Shown: positions 11,411 to 22,788 of the stretch, in pieces
How positions within the stretch are numbered: position 1 is the stretch's first letter
Layout: each line of letters begins with the position of its first letter
Assembly: GCA_019059635.1 (NCBI GenBank)
Contig: JAGVRJ010000003.1
Location: 1,116,001 to 1,180,000 of the forward strand
DNA from: Proales similis
Lineage: Eukaryota; Rotifera; Eurotatoria; Ploima; Proalidae
Length of the DNA: 64,000 nucleotides
Reading direction: 5' to 3'
Program-made: the position numbers and the translations under genes
The notes under the pieces: generated by a model
Told to the model about the DNA's origin: nothing
Seen by the model: the letters and a program-made list of their open reading frames with translations, nothing else
Database searches by the model: none

Positions 11411-12061
11411 TCCGGAATCACAATATTTGTACCTTTTTTAAGATTCAATTTCCATTTCAATTGGTGATCAACCCATTATTTTCATTTTTCTGATTTTTTC
11501 CGCACAAAACTAAACCCTGATATTGCATTCTCTTATTGCATAATTTCTTGTCGTTTCTTATTATTTTATTTATTTTCCTTTATGCTTAATTTTAGAATCA
11601 TTTAGTATTCACTTTTTCCGAGGCAATAAAAAGCATTTAATTAAAAAAATCTTATTTTTTAGCATCCATTTGTTCTTTTTTCTTTTCATCCTTTTCTTAG
11701 TTTTTGCTTCATTTCTGCTCTTCTTATCTGTGATTCAGTCTTTATTGACTTTGTTCTTGTCAACTGTTTGCTTTTCTCTTTATTGTCGATAGGGCTGTCG
11801 TTCTACCCGACTCGCCCTTTTCGATGCACATGATGTTAAGATAAGAATAAGGAAGAGTCGGATGTTTCAATCTTTCAATTCATTCAAGCGAAAGCAACCA
11901 AGGTTGAGGGAAAACGCCATCTGCTTATAATGTGAGAAGGCGAATTAAGAAGCATTTGGCTTCTTCCGTATCTGGTCACAAGATAGAAGCGAACTTTCAT
12001 GTGCGCACTTGAGACTGAACCTCGCGCTTCTGTTCGTCCTTGTGAGAGTGATAAGGAAGGG
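11411..12061. other. 3' flank of channel copy 3 and upstream region of ABCG copy 2
   Basis: T-rich sequence holding the likely poly(A) signal of channel copy 3 (11625-11630), then the promoter-proximal region of the next gene. No independent gene is supported. Confidence 0.55.
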
Positions 12062-12069
12062 TATTTAAA
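12062..12069 (+). promoter_or_regulatory. TATA box TATTTAAA of ABCG copy 2
   Basis: TATTTAAA starts 48 bases before the chosen ATG at 12110, and a TCA-rich initiator-like stretch lies about 30 bases downstream. This supports the ATG at 12110 over the in-frame upstream ATG at 11999, which would precede the TATA box. The same octamer recurs in front of the 7TM receptor genes on the other strand. Confidence 0.55.
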
Positions 12070-12109
12070 AGAAGCTGCGAGAGAGTCAACTCACCAGTCA
12101 AGCAGCAAC

Positions 12110-14564
12110 ATGAGCGAAGCAAGTAGGATTGAGTTGGATGAGAATCATCGAATCACCTTTACCTGGAACAACCTTAACGCGTATGCTCGCGATGAGAAGC
12201 CGGGGCTGTTTTCCAAGCGCACCATGCAGAGCCGGTATGATCGCAATCACATTCTTCAAAATGGTAAGTTTTATCCACCATTTGCGGCCTTATTTGATTC
12301 AGGGTAGTTAAACAATTGCTTAGTTCAGGGAATAGCACGACCAAGCGAATTACTTGCCATCATGGGAGCCAGTGGCGCAGGTGGCCTCTCTTTTTATTCC
12401 AACACTCTTTCTTATAGCTAGCTCTTATTTTATTATGATTGAAGGAAAAACAACTCTGCTTAATGCTCTCACTTGTAGAAACCAGAGCAATTTCAGGGTG
12501 ACAGGCGATGTTCGGTTAAACGGCAAATGTGTGCTGGACTCTGGTCAAATAGCGGCCATATCGGGCTATGTGCAGCAAGACGATTTGTTTCTGGGCACCT
12601 TGAAGGTCAAAGAGCATCTCAAATTCCAGGCAATGTTGAAATTAGGCAAAGCCAGCAAGGAAGAGAAACTGGCCAGAGTAGAGAAGGTCCTTTACGATGT
12701 AAGTTGATGATGATTTTTTCTGCCAAATCTATTTCATTCATCGCTTGCCAGCTCAACTTGAAAAAATGCGAGGACAATCTGATAGGGAGTGTGCAGATGG
12801 GCATAAAAGGCATTTCGGGCGGAGAAAAGCGTCGACTCGCTTTTGCTTCAGAAGTGATCACAGACCCGAGCATTCTGTTTTGCGACGAGCCCACCAGTGG
12901 TCTGGACAGCTTCATGGCCCAGTCGATAGTGGAGGCCATGCGCAATCTGGCCCAGCAAGGTCGCACAATCATCTGCACCATCCACCAGCCGAGCAGCGAG
13001 ATCTTTGAAAAGTTCGATCGCTTGTGTTTGCTTGCCGAGGGCAGACTTGCCTACATTGGCGACCTGCCTGAAGCCAATCAGTTTTTCGCTTCTAGTGGCT
13101 TTGTTTGCCCGACCAATTACAACCCGGCTGACTATTACATCAAAACTTTGGCAATCACGCCAACGGAACGGCAAAAGTCGCTGCGAACTGTCTACGGCAT
13201 ATGCAACTCTTTTGAGCGAAGTGCACATGGACAAAAGCTTCAAGATGAAATTGATCAGTGTAATATGAACTCGTCTGCAGGAATGGATCTCTTCAATTTC
13301 CCAACGTCAAAGTGAGCTTAGAATTCGATCCTGTTTGAAGCTAATTTGATCTAACGATCTTGACAATCAGCTACAAGTCGGGCAATTTCACTCAACTACG
13401 CTGGCTTCTCTGGCGCTGTGCCATTTGCCTATTCAGAAATCCTGTTATAGCTAGAATTAACGTCGTTCAAATCTTGGTAAGCACGTTTCCTCTCATCTTG
13501 TTCTAGCGCGCCTGTCTAATTTGAAAACTTTTGCTTCTGCTCAATATCCGATATTGCCTATTTTAAAATAGACCACTGGCTGCCTGCTTGGACTCATTTT
13601 CTTCCGTCTCCAATACAACAATATTGGCGTGCAGAACATAAACGGCGTCATATTCCTGATGGTCACCGAGAACACATTCTCCAACTTCTTTCCTGTTCTC
13701 AACACATTTCCGACTGAAATACCCATATTCCTGCGCGAATATCAAAATCGCATGTATAGAGTGTGCAATTACTATATCGCCAAGTTCTTGATTGAGGTAT
13801 GACTGAATCGACGGCTATATTCGAAATCATAAACTAAAACTGCCCTGTCCGCACTAGCTGCCAAGGTACGTCATTTGTCCGATAATATTCACCTCAGTGG
13901 TCTACTGGATGTGCAACTTGAACCCTGACCCCATCCGTTTTCTGATCTGCTGTGCCACTGTAATTCTCATCACAAACAGCGCCGTGGCATTTGGTATTCA
14001 CTTTTTCATTGTCGACATTTCTGCCGAATCGATCGAGTAACTATTTGACGTTTACAGGCTCGTTCATCTCATGTGCCACTGGGTCGGTGCCTGTTGCGCT
14101 TGCTGTTGCACCTCCCATTCTGACGCCGCTCATGATATTCAGTGGCTTCTTCTTGAATAACGAGTAAACAGATTACAAATTCGATTTAAAATTCGCGATT
14201 CAAATGTCCGACTCTTCACCTTCAAGGTCGATACCATCTTATTTCATCTGGGCCAAGTATCTGAGCTGGCTGGGATACGCGAATGAGAATCTTATGATCA
14301 ACCAATGGAAAGGAATCAAAGACATCAAGTGCGCTGAGAATTCCACATTTTGCTTCAATAACGGCGAGGATGTGATCAACTTTCTCAAGATGGACGAGGT
14401 ATAGCATTCACACTCTCCTTGCATTTTGCCGGTTAATGTTCTGATGACGGAATTTTCTCAAGCGTCACTTTATAAGAAACTTCATCTGCCTGGGCAGCTT
14501 GATTCTGATCTATCGCCTCATGGCCTACATATCGCTCCAAATCCGAGCTTCATTGAAAGGCTGA
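12110..14564 (+). CDS. White-like ABCG half-transporter, copy 2
   Basis: Ten exons join in frame to 623 codons plus stop: 12110-12263, 12324-12380, 12445-12698, 12752-13311, 13371-13476, 13572-13796, 13858-13993, 14058-14163, 14227-14398, 14463-14564. The last seven exons have exactly the lengths of the matching exons in copy 1. The ATPase carries the same Walker A (GASGAGKTT), ISGGEKRR signature, FCDEPTSGLDS and HQPSSEIF, and about six C-terminal membrane segments follow. The first exon of copy 1 is split here by an extra intron (12264-12323). Orientation matches copy 1 and the intervening channels. As a half-transporter it should act as a homo- or heterodimer, possibly with copy 1; substrate unknown. 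Confidence 0.9.
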
Positions 14565-14820
14565 AATGAGACAAGTATCAGCCTGCCAGCCTTTCTACTG
14601 CAGCTTTTTCAACTTTTCTACTCCTCAATCCTTTTACCATTTTGTTTAGCCTCGTTTGCAGAAGAAAATAATCGACAAATTTTCAAAGTTTATTTTATAC
14701 TTTTCAGCATCGAGTCAAGCGACGAGGGCCAGGGGCAGCAATCGTTCTCCAGACTGATATCACCTAAATGCATGTGTGTGTACGTGCATATATGTCGCTT
14801 GTTTGTTCCCGAGCCTTAGC

Positions 14821-14840
14821 GTGTGTGTGTGTGTGTGTGT
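14821..14840. repeat. GT dinucleotide repeat (10 units)
   Basis: Pure GT run followed by GAGTGAGCGAGCGAGCG-like imperfect GAGC units. A simple microsatellite downstream of ABCG copy 2. Confidence 0.9.
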
Positions 14841-15595
14841 CGGTGAGTGAGCGAGCGAGCGTGTGGGCCAGTTCATGAAAATATGCAGATGGGCGCCCGG
14901 GAATATGGGAAATTGCTGACCTAGTTCGGATAATTATCTGGTGTGTCGTCGAGATGTTTTATGAGCCTTCGTGCCAGTCGGCTTTATCTCGCTGATGAGT
15001 TTATCAAGCGTGCCAGTCGCCGAGTTCAAGAAAACGCAGCATCGTTTTTGCATGCTTTATGATAGGGCACATTTTAAAGCAGTCAGTGTTCTAGGCGAAT
15101 CACTGCTTGCATAGCGCCGGCCTCATCAAAGGGGCCGAACCTATCGACGTTCAACTTCAAATTGGCGTTTACATGTTGTTTACAAACGCCACACGGAAAT
15201 AATCATCGAGGAGGCCGATTGAATTGGAGTCGGAAAGAGCGCTTCATTGGCCGCCCTATGAATTATCCAAATCGAATGATTGCGATTTGGAGCCGCGTAT
15301 ATCTCTTCTATTCATTGTGTTATCTTTTTCTTTAGATCTCTCATTTCTTATTTGCCTCATAATTTCGCACACGACCTGATCATTGTCAACTCCGCCAAAA
15401 CCGTCGCCGCCTTTCCTCGGCCTATTCGCTTCGAATTATGTGCCTAACCCTGCGCTAGATTGCGATTTCTGGATTGCGCGGCTTTAGACGACGACCTCTC
15501 GGCTCTTATATATCTCCTCTTCTCGTTTCTCTCATTTTCTATCGTGTCTCTTATTGTCAGCTCGGCTAGCCCGAAACCTCCCGACCTGAATATGG

Positions 15596-15613
15596 CTCTC
15601 TCTCTCTCTCTCT
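15596..15613. repeat. CT dinucleotide repeat (about 9 units)
   Basis: CT run in the gene-free region. Similar CT or GA tracts recur nearby, for example GA at about 16866-16882. Confidence 0.85.
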
Positions 15614-16747
15614 GTGCTCAGCCTTCTTAATCAGTGTAGATATTCAAGAGCATTTGATTAGACCAGGCCTCGCTCGAAAGTGAACTATCTAGATATAACT
15701 TAAACGTTCCGCCATCGAGTCTGGCCCAGGTGAGCTCATGCCTCGAGGGCGGACTGAGTCAGATCGCAGGCCGATCTAAATGAGTTCTGATAGAGTTCAG
15801 TGCCATTTTGGCCATATCTTCAATCATGGCATAAATTAATACTTGTAAATATCAGGCTTTTAAAAATTCAGATGAGAGCGCGAAATGTGAATGTGCAATT
15901 TAGAAAAATCAGGGAACGATCAAGGCAATAAAGGGGGCTTCGGCTTAAACAGGGAACCCATAAATTTCGGAGCGCACACAAATGACAAATCATAAACGTG
16001 TGCGCTCGCTGGCATCGATTTTACATTCTTCTTCTTAACCAGAAACGAGTTTTGGCTCGCCCAAAGGTGAGTGTTTCAAGTGCCGCCCAAATATATGTGT
16101 GATTTATGGCCGAGCTTGAACTGGAAGAGAGAAGCAAAATACGATGCTCGGCTTGGAAAAAAGAAAGAATGAGAGAACCGTGCACCGCTTCGCAGAGATA
16201 TCGAATGCGTTTGGGTGCTGTTTGCATGCTGCCATCATTATTTTGTTCTGACATGCCGCCGCCGCCGTCCCGGACGAATGAAATCCAAGGCGCTTGTCCT
16301 GTGTTAGTAATACTTTTGCGATTTATTTGTTTTTTATTTGCTCATCAGTAATTCGAATTCAGGCGCACTCAATAGAGCCAAAGTAGAGCGGACTCAACGG
16401 CCAGTATCGTTTGAGTGCGAGCCGCTCTCTAGTAAAGCCCTATTCGATATTCCATTCGCTCGCCTATTTACATACGTATTAAGTGATTTGCCTCTTTTGG
16501 CCCTGTTGACGAACCGGTCCGATTAAAGAGGGCCTATGCGCAGTGCACGTCTGATTAGGCCAACTTTCCCAAACAAGTCCATCCAAAGCAAACAGGGCCG
16601 CGCGCACGGATTAATCGGCATCTCTCTTAAGTGTATCAATGGTCGCTAATCTCAGCACCGCGCTCCACTGGCGCTGTCACTCGCGTCAACTCTTTCTGAG
16701 CGTCTTCCGCGATCAGATCGACATAATCTCTACCTTTCTCTTTCCCT

Positions 16748-16760
16748 CCCCCCCCCCCCC
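16748..16760. repeat. C13 homopolymer in a pyrimidine tract
   Basis: Thirteen consecutive C follow a CTTTCTC-rich stretch. The exact length may be affected by sequencing error. Confidence 0.8.
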
Positions 16761-17315
16761 TCTACATGTCTCTTTCTCTTTTATTCTCCTTTCCATCAAT
16801 TTATTCCTTTTAAATGTCCGGCTTGTGTCAAGCGGCAATTAGTCAGGCTTTCAGACGACACAGACAAAGAGAGAGAGAGAGCGACTGAGATTAGATCGGA
16901 CGGCACAATTGACTCGGCCTGCGAGCTAATCACGCGCTTTTATCTTGCGTAATTCCTTCATTCGAAGTGAAATGCCATATTTCGAGTTCTCACTCCGCGG
17001 CACTTTGCTTATCAGCCGGCATACGCGGCCACCAATCAGTTCCGATTAAGTTGCATGCGGTGCGACCGAGAGCAGCATAATCTATTCAATTATGAATTAC
17101 TTTATCAGCATATTTCTTTGGCTACAAGACGGTTCTTGGCGGCGCCCCTTACGCCCGACCATAAATTCAGATGCAAGTTGGAGTATGAGCGCGTTATAAA
17201 ACGCTTGCCGCAGGCAAGCAGCCAATAATAAATTAGAATTGTTCAGATGCTTCTACTTCATTTTGTGTTTTTATTCAGCAGCAACAGCATATCTTAAAAG
17301 AATTAAACGCCATTT

Positions 17316-17337
17316 GATTGGCCGCGCGGCACCAATC
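17316..17337. promoter_or_regulatory. Near-palindrome of two CCAAT boxes around a CCGCGCGG core
   Basis: GATTGG at 17316-17321 and CCAATC at 17332-17337 face each other across CCGCGCGG plus two bases. More CCAAT/ATTGG boxes lie at 15246, 17032, 17378, 18847, 20648 and 20673. The 14-base string GGCCGCGCGGCACC at 17320-17333 recurs exactly at 19417-19430. CCAAT is the core site of NF-Y in animal promoters. Assigning function here is inference. Confidence 0.35.
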
Positions 17338-20300
17338 GCAGGCTCTGTTAATTCCATGCCGGTATGGCGCGACTCTCATTGGCTGCGACGCATTCGGCTC
17401 TCTTTTCACACTCGCGCCTGTGATTTAGAGCGAAAGCAATTTGATATCAATTCAACAAGCAGCTCCAATTTTCATTCATGAGCGCTCAATTTTCTGCTCA
17501 AATTAAACGTCATTGTCATCACTATCATCGCACTGTCTTGGCGATTTTGCTTGTTGTCTCAGTTGCCCATTCGCATTTGATCGCCGTGATCTGCTCTACG
17601 ACCACAAATACGACTCTATATGGACGACCACGACGACGACGACGACCGCCACAACCATCATCGTCTGCTGCCCTGCGCTCGCCAACAACAACTATGCGAG
17701 CAGCTCTAGTATGCGTCTTGGCGGCGTCGATGCGCTTCTCATTCTATTTCGCTGACCAGTGTGAAATTGAGTCGGCCTTTCCCAGCATTGTCCGCTCAAG
17801 CCGATGCGAATTGGGGCGAGGCGAATCAAGATTTTCATCAAATAACATTGCTCCTCGCTCGTATGGATTTCTCTCCCCCCTCTCGCTCACTCACTCACTT
17901 TCTCTCTCTTTCTCTCCTTCTTTTATTTTTCTTGCCTATGTCGGACGAATTAGATGCATCAGATTTGAGAGACGCGCAGGCGTTCTCCGAGCATTATAAC
18001 ACCGAGCGTCTGATTCATTTTATGCGCGCGCCGCCGATCTGCTTTCCAGGTAGCAGTCAGCAGTTGGCTTGCTCATTCCGAAAAAATCTTCCACGGTGCC
18101 GCACTGCCTCGTGCAGCGTCGTCTATCCATCGCATAATTTTAGGAGCTTAAGAACAAGCCACAGAGCGTGAAAGGCGCCTCAATCGGGTTCTTTTTATTA
18201 CTTTGTGCATCATCATCATCATTCATTTATTCTGGTGCTGCTTTGGTGCCCAACATCAAGTCTTTGGGCCCACAAGCATGTGTGTCTAGACTCAAGAGAC
18301 TTAGAACAGATTGGCTTGAGTCTTTTCTTATCAGGCTTGCGTCATGGACTTGAAGAATGGTTGTTGTCGAATAGCTCAAGTGGCCACACCAGCCGTACGA
18401 GCAAAAAGTTTCTCTCCGAAAGCAGAGATAACGCTCGCGCGCGCCCTTTAACTCACCTGAACCGCATCAAATGTTAATTAAAGAGTCTTTTTCTCTCTGC
18501 ACACGAGCGGCTCAATTCAGTGCCGGCCGACCAAAGCAGCAAACACAGATAACATTTGCAAAAGTACGAGTGATCACGTACTCGAGCCTGGGAGTCTGCG
18601 ATCGGGCCAACATGGCAGTGATGTCGCCAGCTTCAAATACCATACCGCCTCTTTATTCTCTCATAAACTCGAGTGAGAGAGCGCCAATGAAACCAGCCTG
18701 CCTGCCGTTATCTCAAACCCGAATTTTTTTGGCTTTAAACAGAGAGAGAGCGCGCTCCCTCTCTCTCGCACAAGCACGCGATAATGGCGCACTTGCAAAA
18801 CGTGGCGGCTCCAGCAAACAGATCTCGGAGGCCACACGGGCAAGAGCCAATCAGAACACAGTACCGCATGATAATTCAAGAAAATCGCTGCTTCAGGTGA
18901 ACGAAATCGAGCACCTCGACATTTATCTCGCGAGTCAGAGCAGAAAGAAAAAGAGAGAAAAAATTCAGACAAGAGGTACTGGACTGGCTGCGAAACGAGC
19001 GAGCGATACTCGGCCAACTCATGTAGAGCGAGAGAAAGATAAAGCGACTTGAACGCCTGCAGGTAAGCAGGCGGGCGACTTGAGCGTGTGCAGTTATTCG
19101 AAAACGCACGTACATTGACGAAATGTGCCCATGTGTTTGGTGCCTCGGATTAATGCGACTTGCGTGTCAGTGGCGGCGAATTCTCCGCATATTTCTCTTG
19201 CATCTGAACTGCTTGGCTTGTCATTCATTCGCTGCGAACTAGCATCTCATCAGTGCGGTTGTTTGCGCGCATCGCACAGAACACGCATGAACCCGCAAGC
19301 AAATAGGAGCTTGAACAAACACAATCGAGCACCGAATCAGATTGCTGCTTGCCGCGGATATCTGTGTTCAAATATTGGCGCACTGATTAGGAAGACCGCA
19401 TTTTGATGAGGTGATAGGCCGCGCGGCACCTCGCCTTCTCGATAAGCAAGGTGCTAAATATGTGTGCATGCGCATTATCCACGCGTTCGCGCACTACTTC
19501 CGTGCTTTGCAGCATCCGTCCGTCCGGTGTGCGCTGGTCTGTTTACATTGGCAAATTGTTTCCGTCTGTTTGTCTATTTTCAGCTATCTCCCGCCTAAAG
19601 TCCAGCCTCGCCCAGCTCTCCTTCTTTTTCTCTGTTTACTTCTGATCTTCTCTTCTTATTCGGGTGTCAAGCCGGCCCAAAAGTAAAAATCGACAATCAA
19701 TCGAAGGAACCGCTTCTTGGCGTCAAATTGACTGCGACAAGCTGCTGCTGCTACTTGTTCTTCTCCAAGACAGGGCCAGAATTCTAGATGAGATAGCTCA
19801 GACTAGCTGGCACTCTCATTTACTTGTTGATTAAAGTTCACTTTTCTATAGGCAGCATTTCTCTCATAGTTTCTATTAATGCCAAGATAATACTTTACAT
19901 TGGGCTTTGCATTAAGATGACGATGGCATGTCTGTGACGCTCGAGCGGCTCCTTGTCCACTTCAGGGCGTTTATCTCGCCCGAGCAGCCATCTTAATTAA
20001 TTTTTAAGAGTGCTCGTCACTCTATTCTTTATAGCCCGCGAGCGTTCTTTATCTTCTCATTCTTCTGGCAATCAATCTACCTATGCTAGTCATTGGGCAA
20101 TTAAACGAACAGCTCGGCCGACGACGACTATTTGGAATTCGTGCCCTACCGAACTATCGCTCGTCCGCCCAATCTTCCGAGTGCGTGCGCGACCTGATTG
20201 TTGCTCTGGCGTATCGAATAGACACAGAGCAGAGACAGAGCGATCGACCCGGCCCTTCAATTCACGTTTGTGTTTACAACAACAGGGCACGGTCGCGCTC

Positions 20301-22454
20301 AATCGTCAACCGGTCCACCCATCCGGCAATCGTCCTCCTCTCCAGCCATTATCTTCACGCCAGTTATCTCTCATTAAGCTAATAACACGAAATGGACCAA
20401 TATTTACCTTAAGATTATTCGGGAGAATTTATTCGCCCAAGCCATCGCAGTGGCATATTTAATGAGAGGGCGCCCCATTCTTGTGCAAACGAAATCAGAC
20501 TCCGGCCATAATAATAATAATAAGTTTTCATTCGACGCGTGCGTTGATCGACATATGACAAAGCGGCTTAGAACCGAAGCTTCAGCCCGGGCCCGGCGGA
20601 CTCAGGCAGCGAGTGAGCGAGCGCAGCCGAGAATCACTCAGAACCGACCAATCAGGTTCGCGCCTTTTGCCGATTGGCGTTCCTGCTCTCATTTCTTCTA
20701 TTTCTTTATTATTCTACGTCGCCTCTCCTCTTCTCTTATTCTATTTCTTCATCTCTTAAGCTCTTCTTCTTCTTCTTCTAGTTCGTCGCCTCCTCAGATT
20801 CGATCGTCTTCGCAAGTGACACGGTGGCGGCGACAGTGTGGCGCCGCCATTCAAACAGATCAGATTGCGGCTCTCGTAGAGGCTCGATTCTTAAGCGCCT
20901 GCCGCCGCTTCACTTCTTTTAGTGCGCGCGTTTATGTGCTTCTTCAGTTTCCTAATTTTGGCGCTTGAACGGTGTGCGCGATCAGATAAGAGCGTGATTG
21001 TCTCAAAGCGAAATCAGGCAGCCTGAAGCTAGATAATACAAGGCCGCCAGTCAGCCAAGTCATCGCGACCTATAATGAATGAGATTGTCACCTGAGTTGA
21101 AAAGTTCGCTGCGAGCAGTATTCAATGCTGGGCGCATTCATCGCCGCCACCAATGAAATAGATACGGGGCGGATGAATAATTTTTAATTAGAATGTGAGC
21201 TCTCCTTTCTTAAAAGGATAAATCGGATGCGTGCGTCGTCGCAGCTAGACGAACAACTATGTGGAAATGAGGCTTTGTTGTATGAGTGAGTGTGTGTGTG
21301 CGAATGAGCGAGCGACCGAGGCCACTGATCGGACGAACGAGCCAACTAGAGAAAGAGGAGAGCCCCCCGGAATGGGAACGCATGAAAGAGACGGACGCGG
21401 ATGAGGAATGGAAAACAAAAGTGGTCCGAAGCGAATATTTAGTCAGGGATTAATGCCGAACGATGAATAAATAAACGAAAGAGCGAACCAACGAGCGACG
21501 GAGAAACTGGCCAACCAGCCACAACTCAGTCAGCCAAGGTGGGCGCCACATGGAAATCATCGGCCGGCCCGATCGACAAAAATAGAGCAGTTTTAAAACA
21601 ACCGCTTGCTGGTGTGTTCGTCTTCCTGCATACGCTTGTTTGCTCTGTGCATGTGTGTGTGTGTGTGTATTGGTCAATTGGAACGGCGCACGTTAGCGGA
21701 GAGGCCCAACAAGGAGCGGCTCTAGATGGTTGCTTCCGAAGCTCTACCGGATGCAAATTAACTATGACGCGTTCTTTCTTCGCTCATCCGAGTTGGCCAA
21801 TTATTTTAATTAATTGCTTCTATATCTTTCGTCTCGAATCGAAAGCGAACGGGTCGGCAAGTTTTTTTTTTTTAAGGAACCCGCTGCTGGGTAGTCAGTA
21901 GTCGCAAGCTCAGCGTGGAACGGGACTTTGTTCGCCTATTATGATAATTGCGTTGATGATTGGGACGCCGGTGATCATGATGAAAGCTACTGCGATGAAA
22001 GCGCTTGAACGAAGAAGAAGAAGAACGAAGCCCGCGTTTAGGACGAAAACGAGCGAGACGTGTGTTGCAACTGAGCGCAATGAGTTGGCTTGGCCCGATC
22101 GATCGGAATTGCAAATTCTCGCTAATCCTGCGCTGGCCTACTTAAAAATGTCACGAGTGAGCGCGTTGCTCTCGTCTAAATGGCCAGCGCCGCGACTGCC
22201 GCCACCGCCGCCGGTTGCAGAAGTTCTAACTCTTTTCTTCGCATTCATCGCCGCTCATCATGTTGATATTCATCTTGACGACTAAGAAACTTGATGATGC
22301 GAGTTCATTGCACGATGCTTCAAGAACGAGCTCGTTCATCAGATCTGCATGCAGCACAGCACGAGCAACGCGAACTACGCACGCACACACCACTCTCTCT
22401 CTCTATTTCTCGTTTTATTTTTTTCTTTTATTCTTTTCTTCCTTTACTAGAACC

Positions 22455-22473
22455 GCACACACACACACACACA
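22455..22473. repeat. CA dinucleotide repeat
   Basis: CA run about 320 bases upstream of the zinc-finger start codon. A GT run at about 21651-21668 is similar. Confidence 0.85.
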
Positions 22474-22788
22474 AATAGAAAGAAACACACGCCACACACA
22501 CTAGCGAACATTTGCATTAAATTTTCAAGAGAGCTCAGAGCACGCGCAAGTGAATGTCTGCTAGTGTCGGAGCAAGAGGGTGATGGAGTCAGTTGGGTGT
22601 GGCGCGCATTTCTTGATTGAGCGCGGACAATGTAGAATAGAAGGCGCCAATAACTTATTATTAAATTAGAACTTTAGAAAAAGTACAGTCTGAAGGCAAG
22701 CGACGCGATTACAAACGGAAGCGGACCGATTAAGTCTTAGATGCAATAGGAAGAGTCTCATCGGGCAACTGATTGAATTGAAGAGACC

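Larger units (their letters stand above)
14565..22788. other. Long gene-free region, probable regulatory DNA of the zinc-finger gene
   Basis: About 8.2 kb with no gene I can support. Open frames of up to about 190 codons occur, but they are rich in Ser, Arg and low-complexity residues and overlap in several frames, as expected from GC-richer, stop-poor DNA. Visible content is GT, CT, GA and CA simple repeats, a C13 run, several CCAAT/ATTGG boxes, and GC-rich palindromes. A gap this size is unusual in so compact a window. Its position just upstream of a transcription-factor gene on the same strand suggests promoter and enhancer DNA or untranslated 5' exons. That is inference. Confidence 0.5.

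Noticed and set aside
11999-12109. Upstream in-frame ATG for ABCG copy 2
   Set aside because: It precedes the TATA box at 12062 and adds residues absent from copy 1.
18471-19052. Open frame of 193 codons in the gene-free region
   Set aside because: Arg/Ser/Thr-rich with no domain, overlapped by long frames on the other strand, in stop-poor repeat-rich DNA. Frames at 17478-17999 and 20450-20968 are rejected for the same reason.
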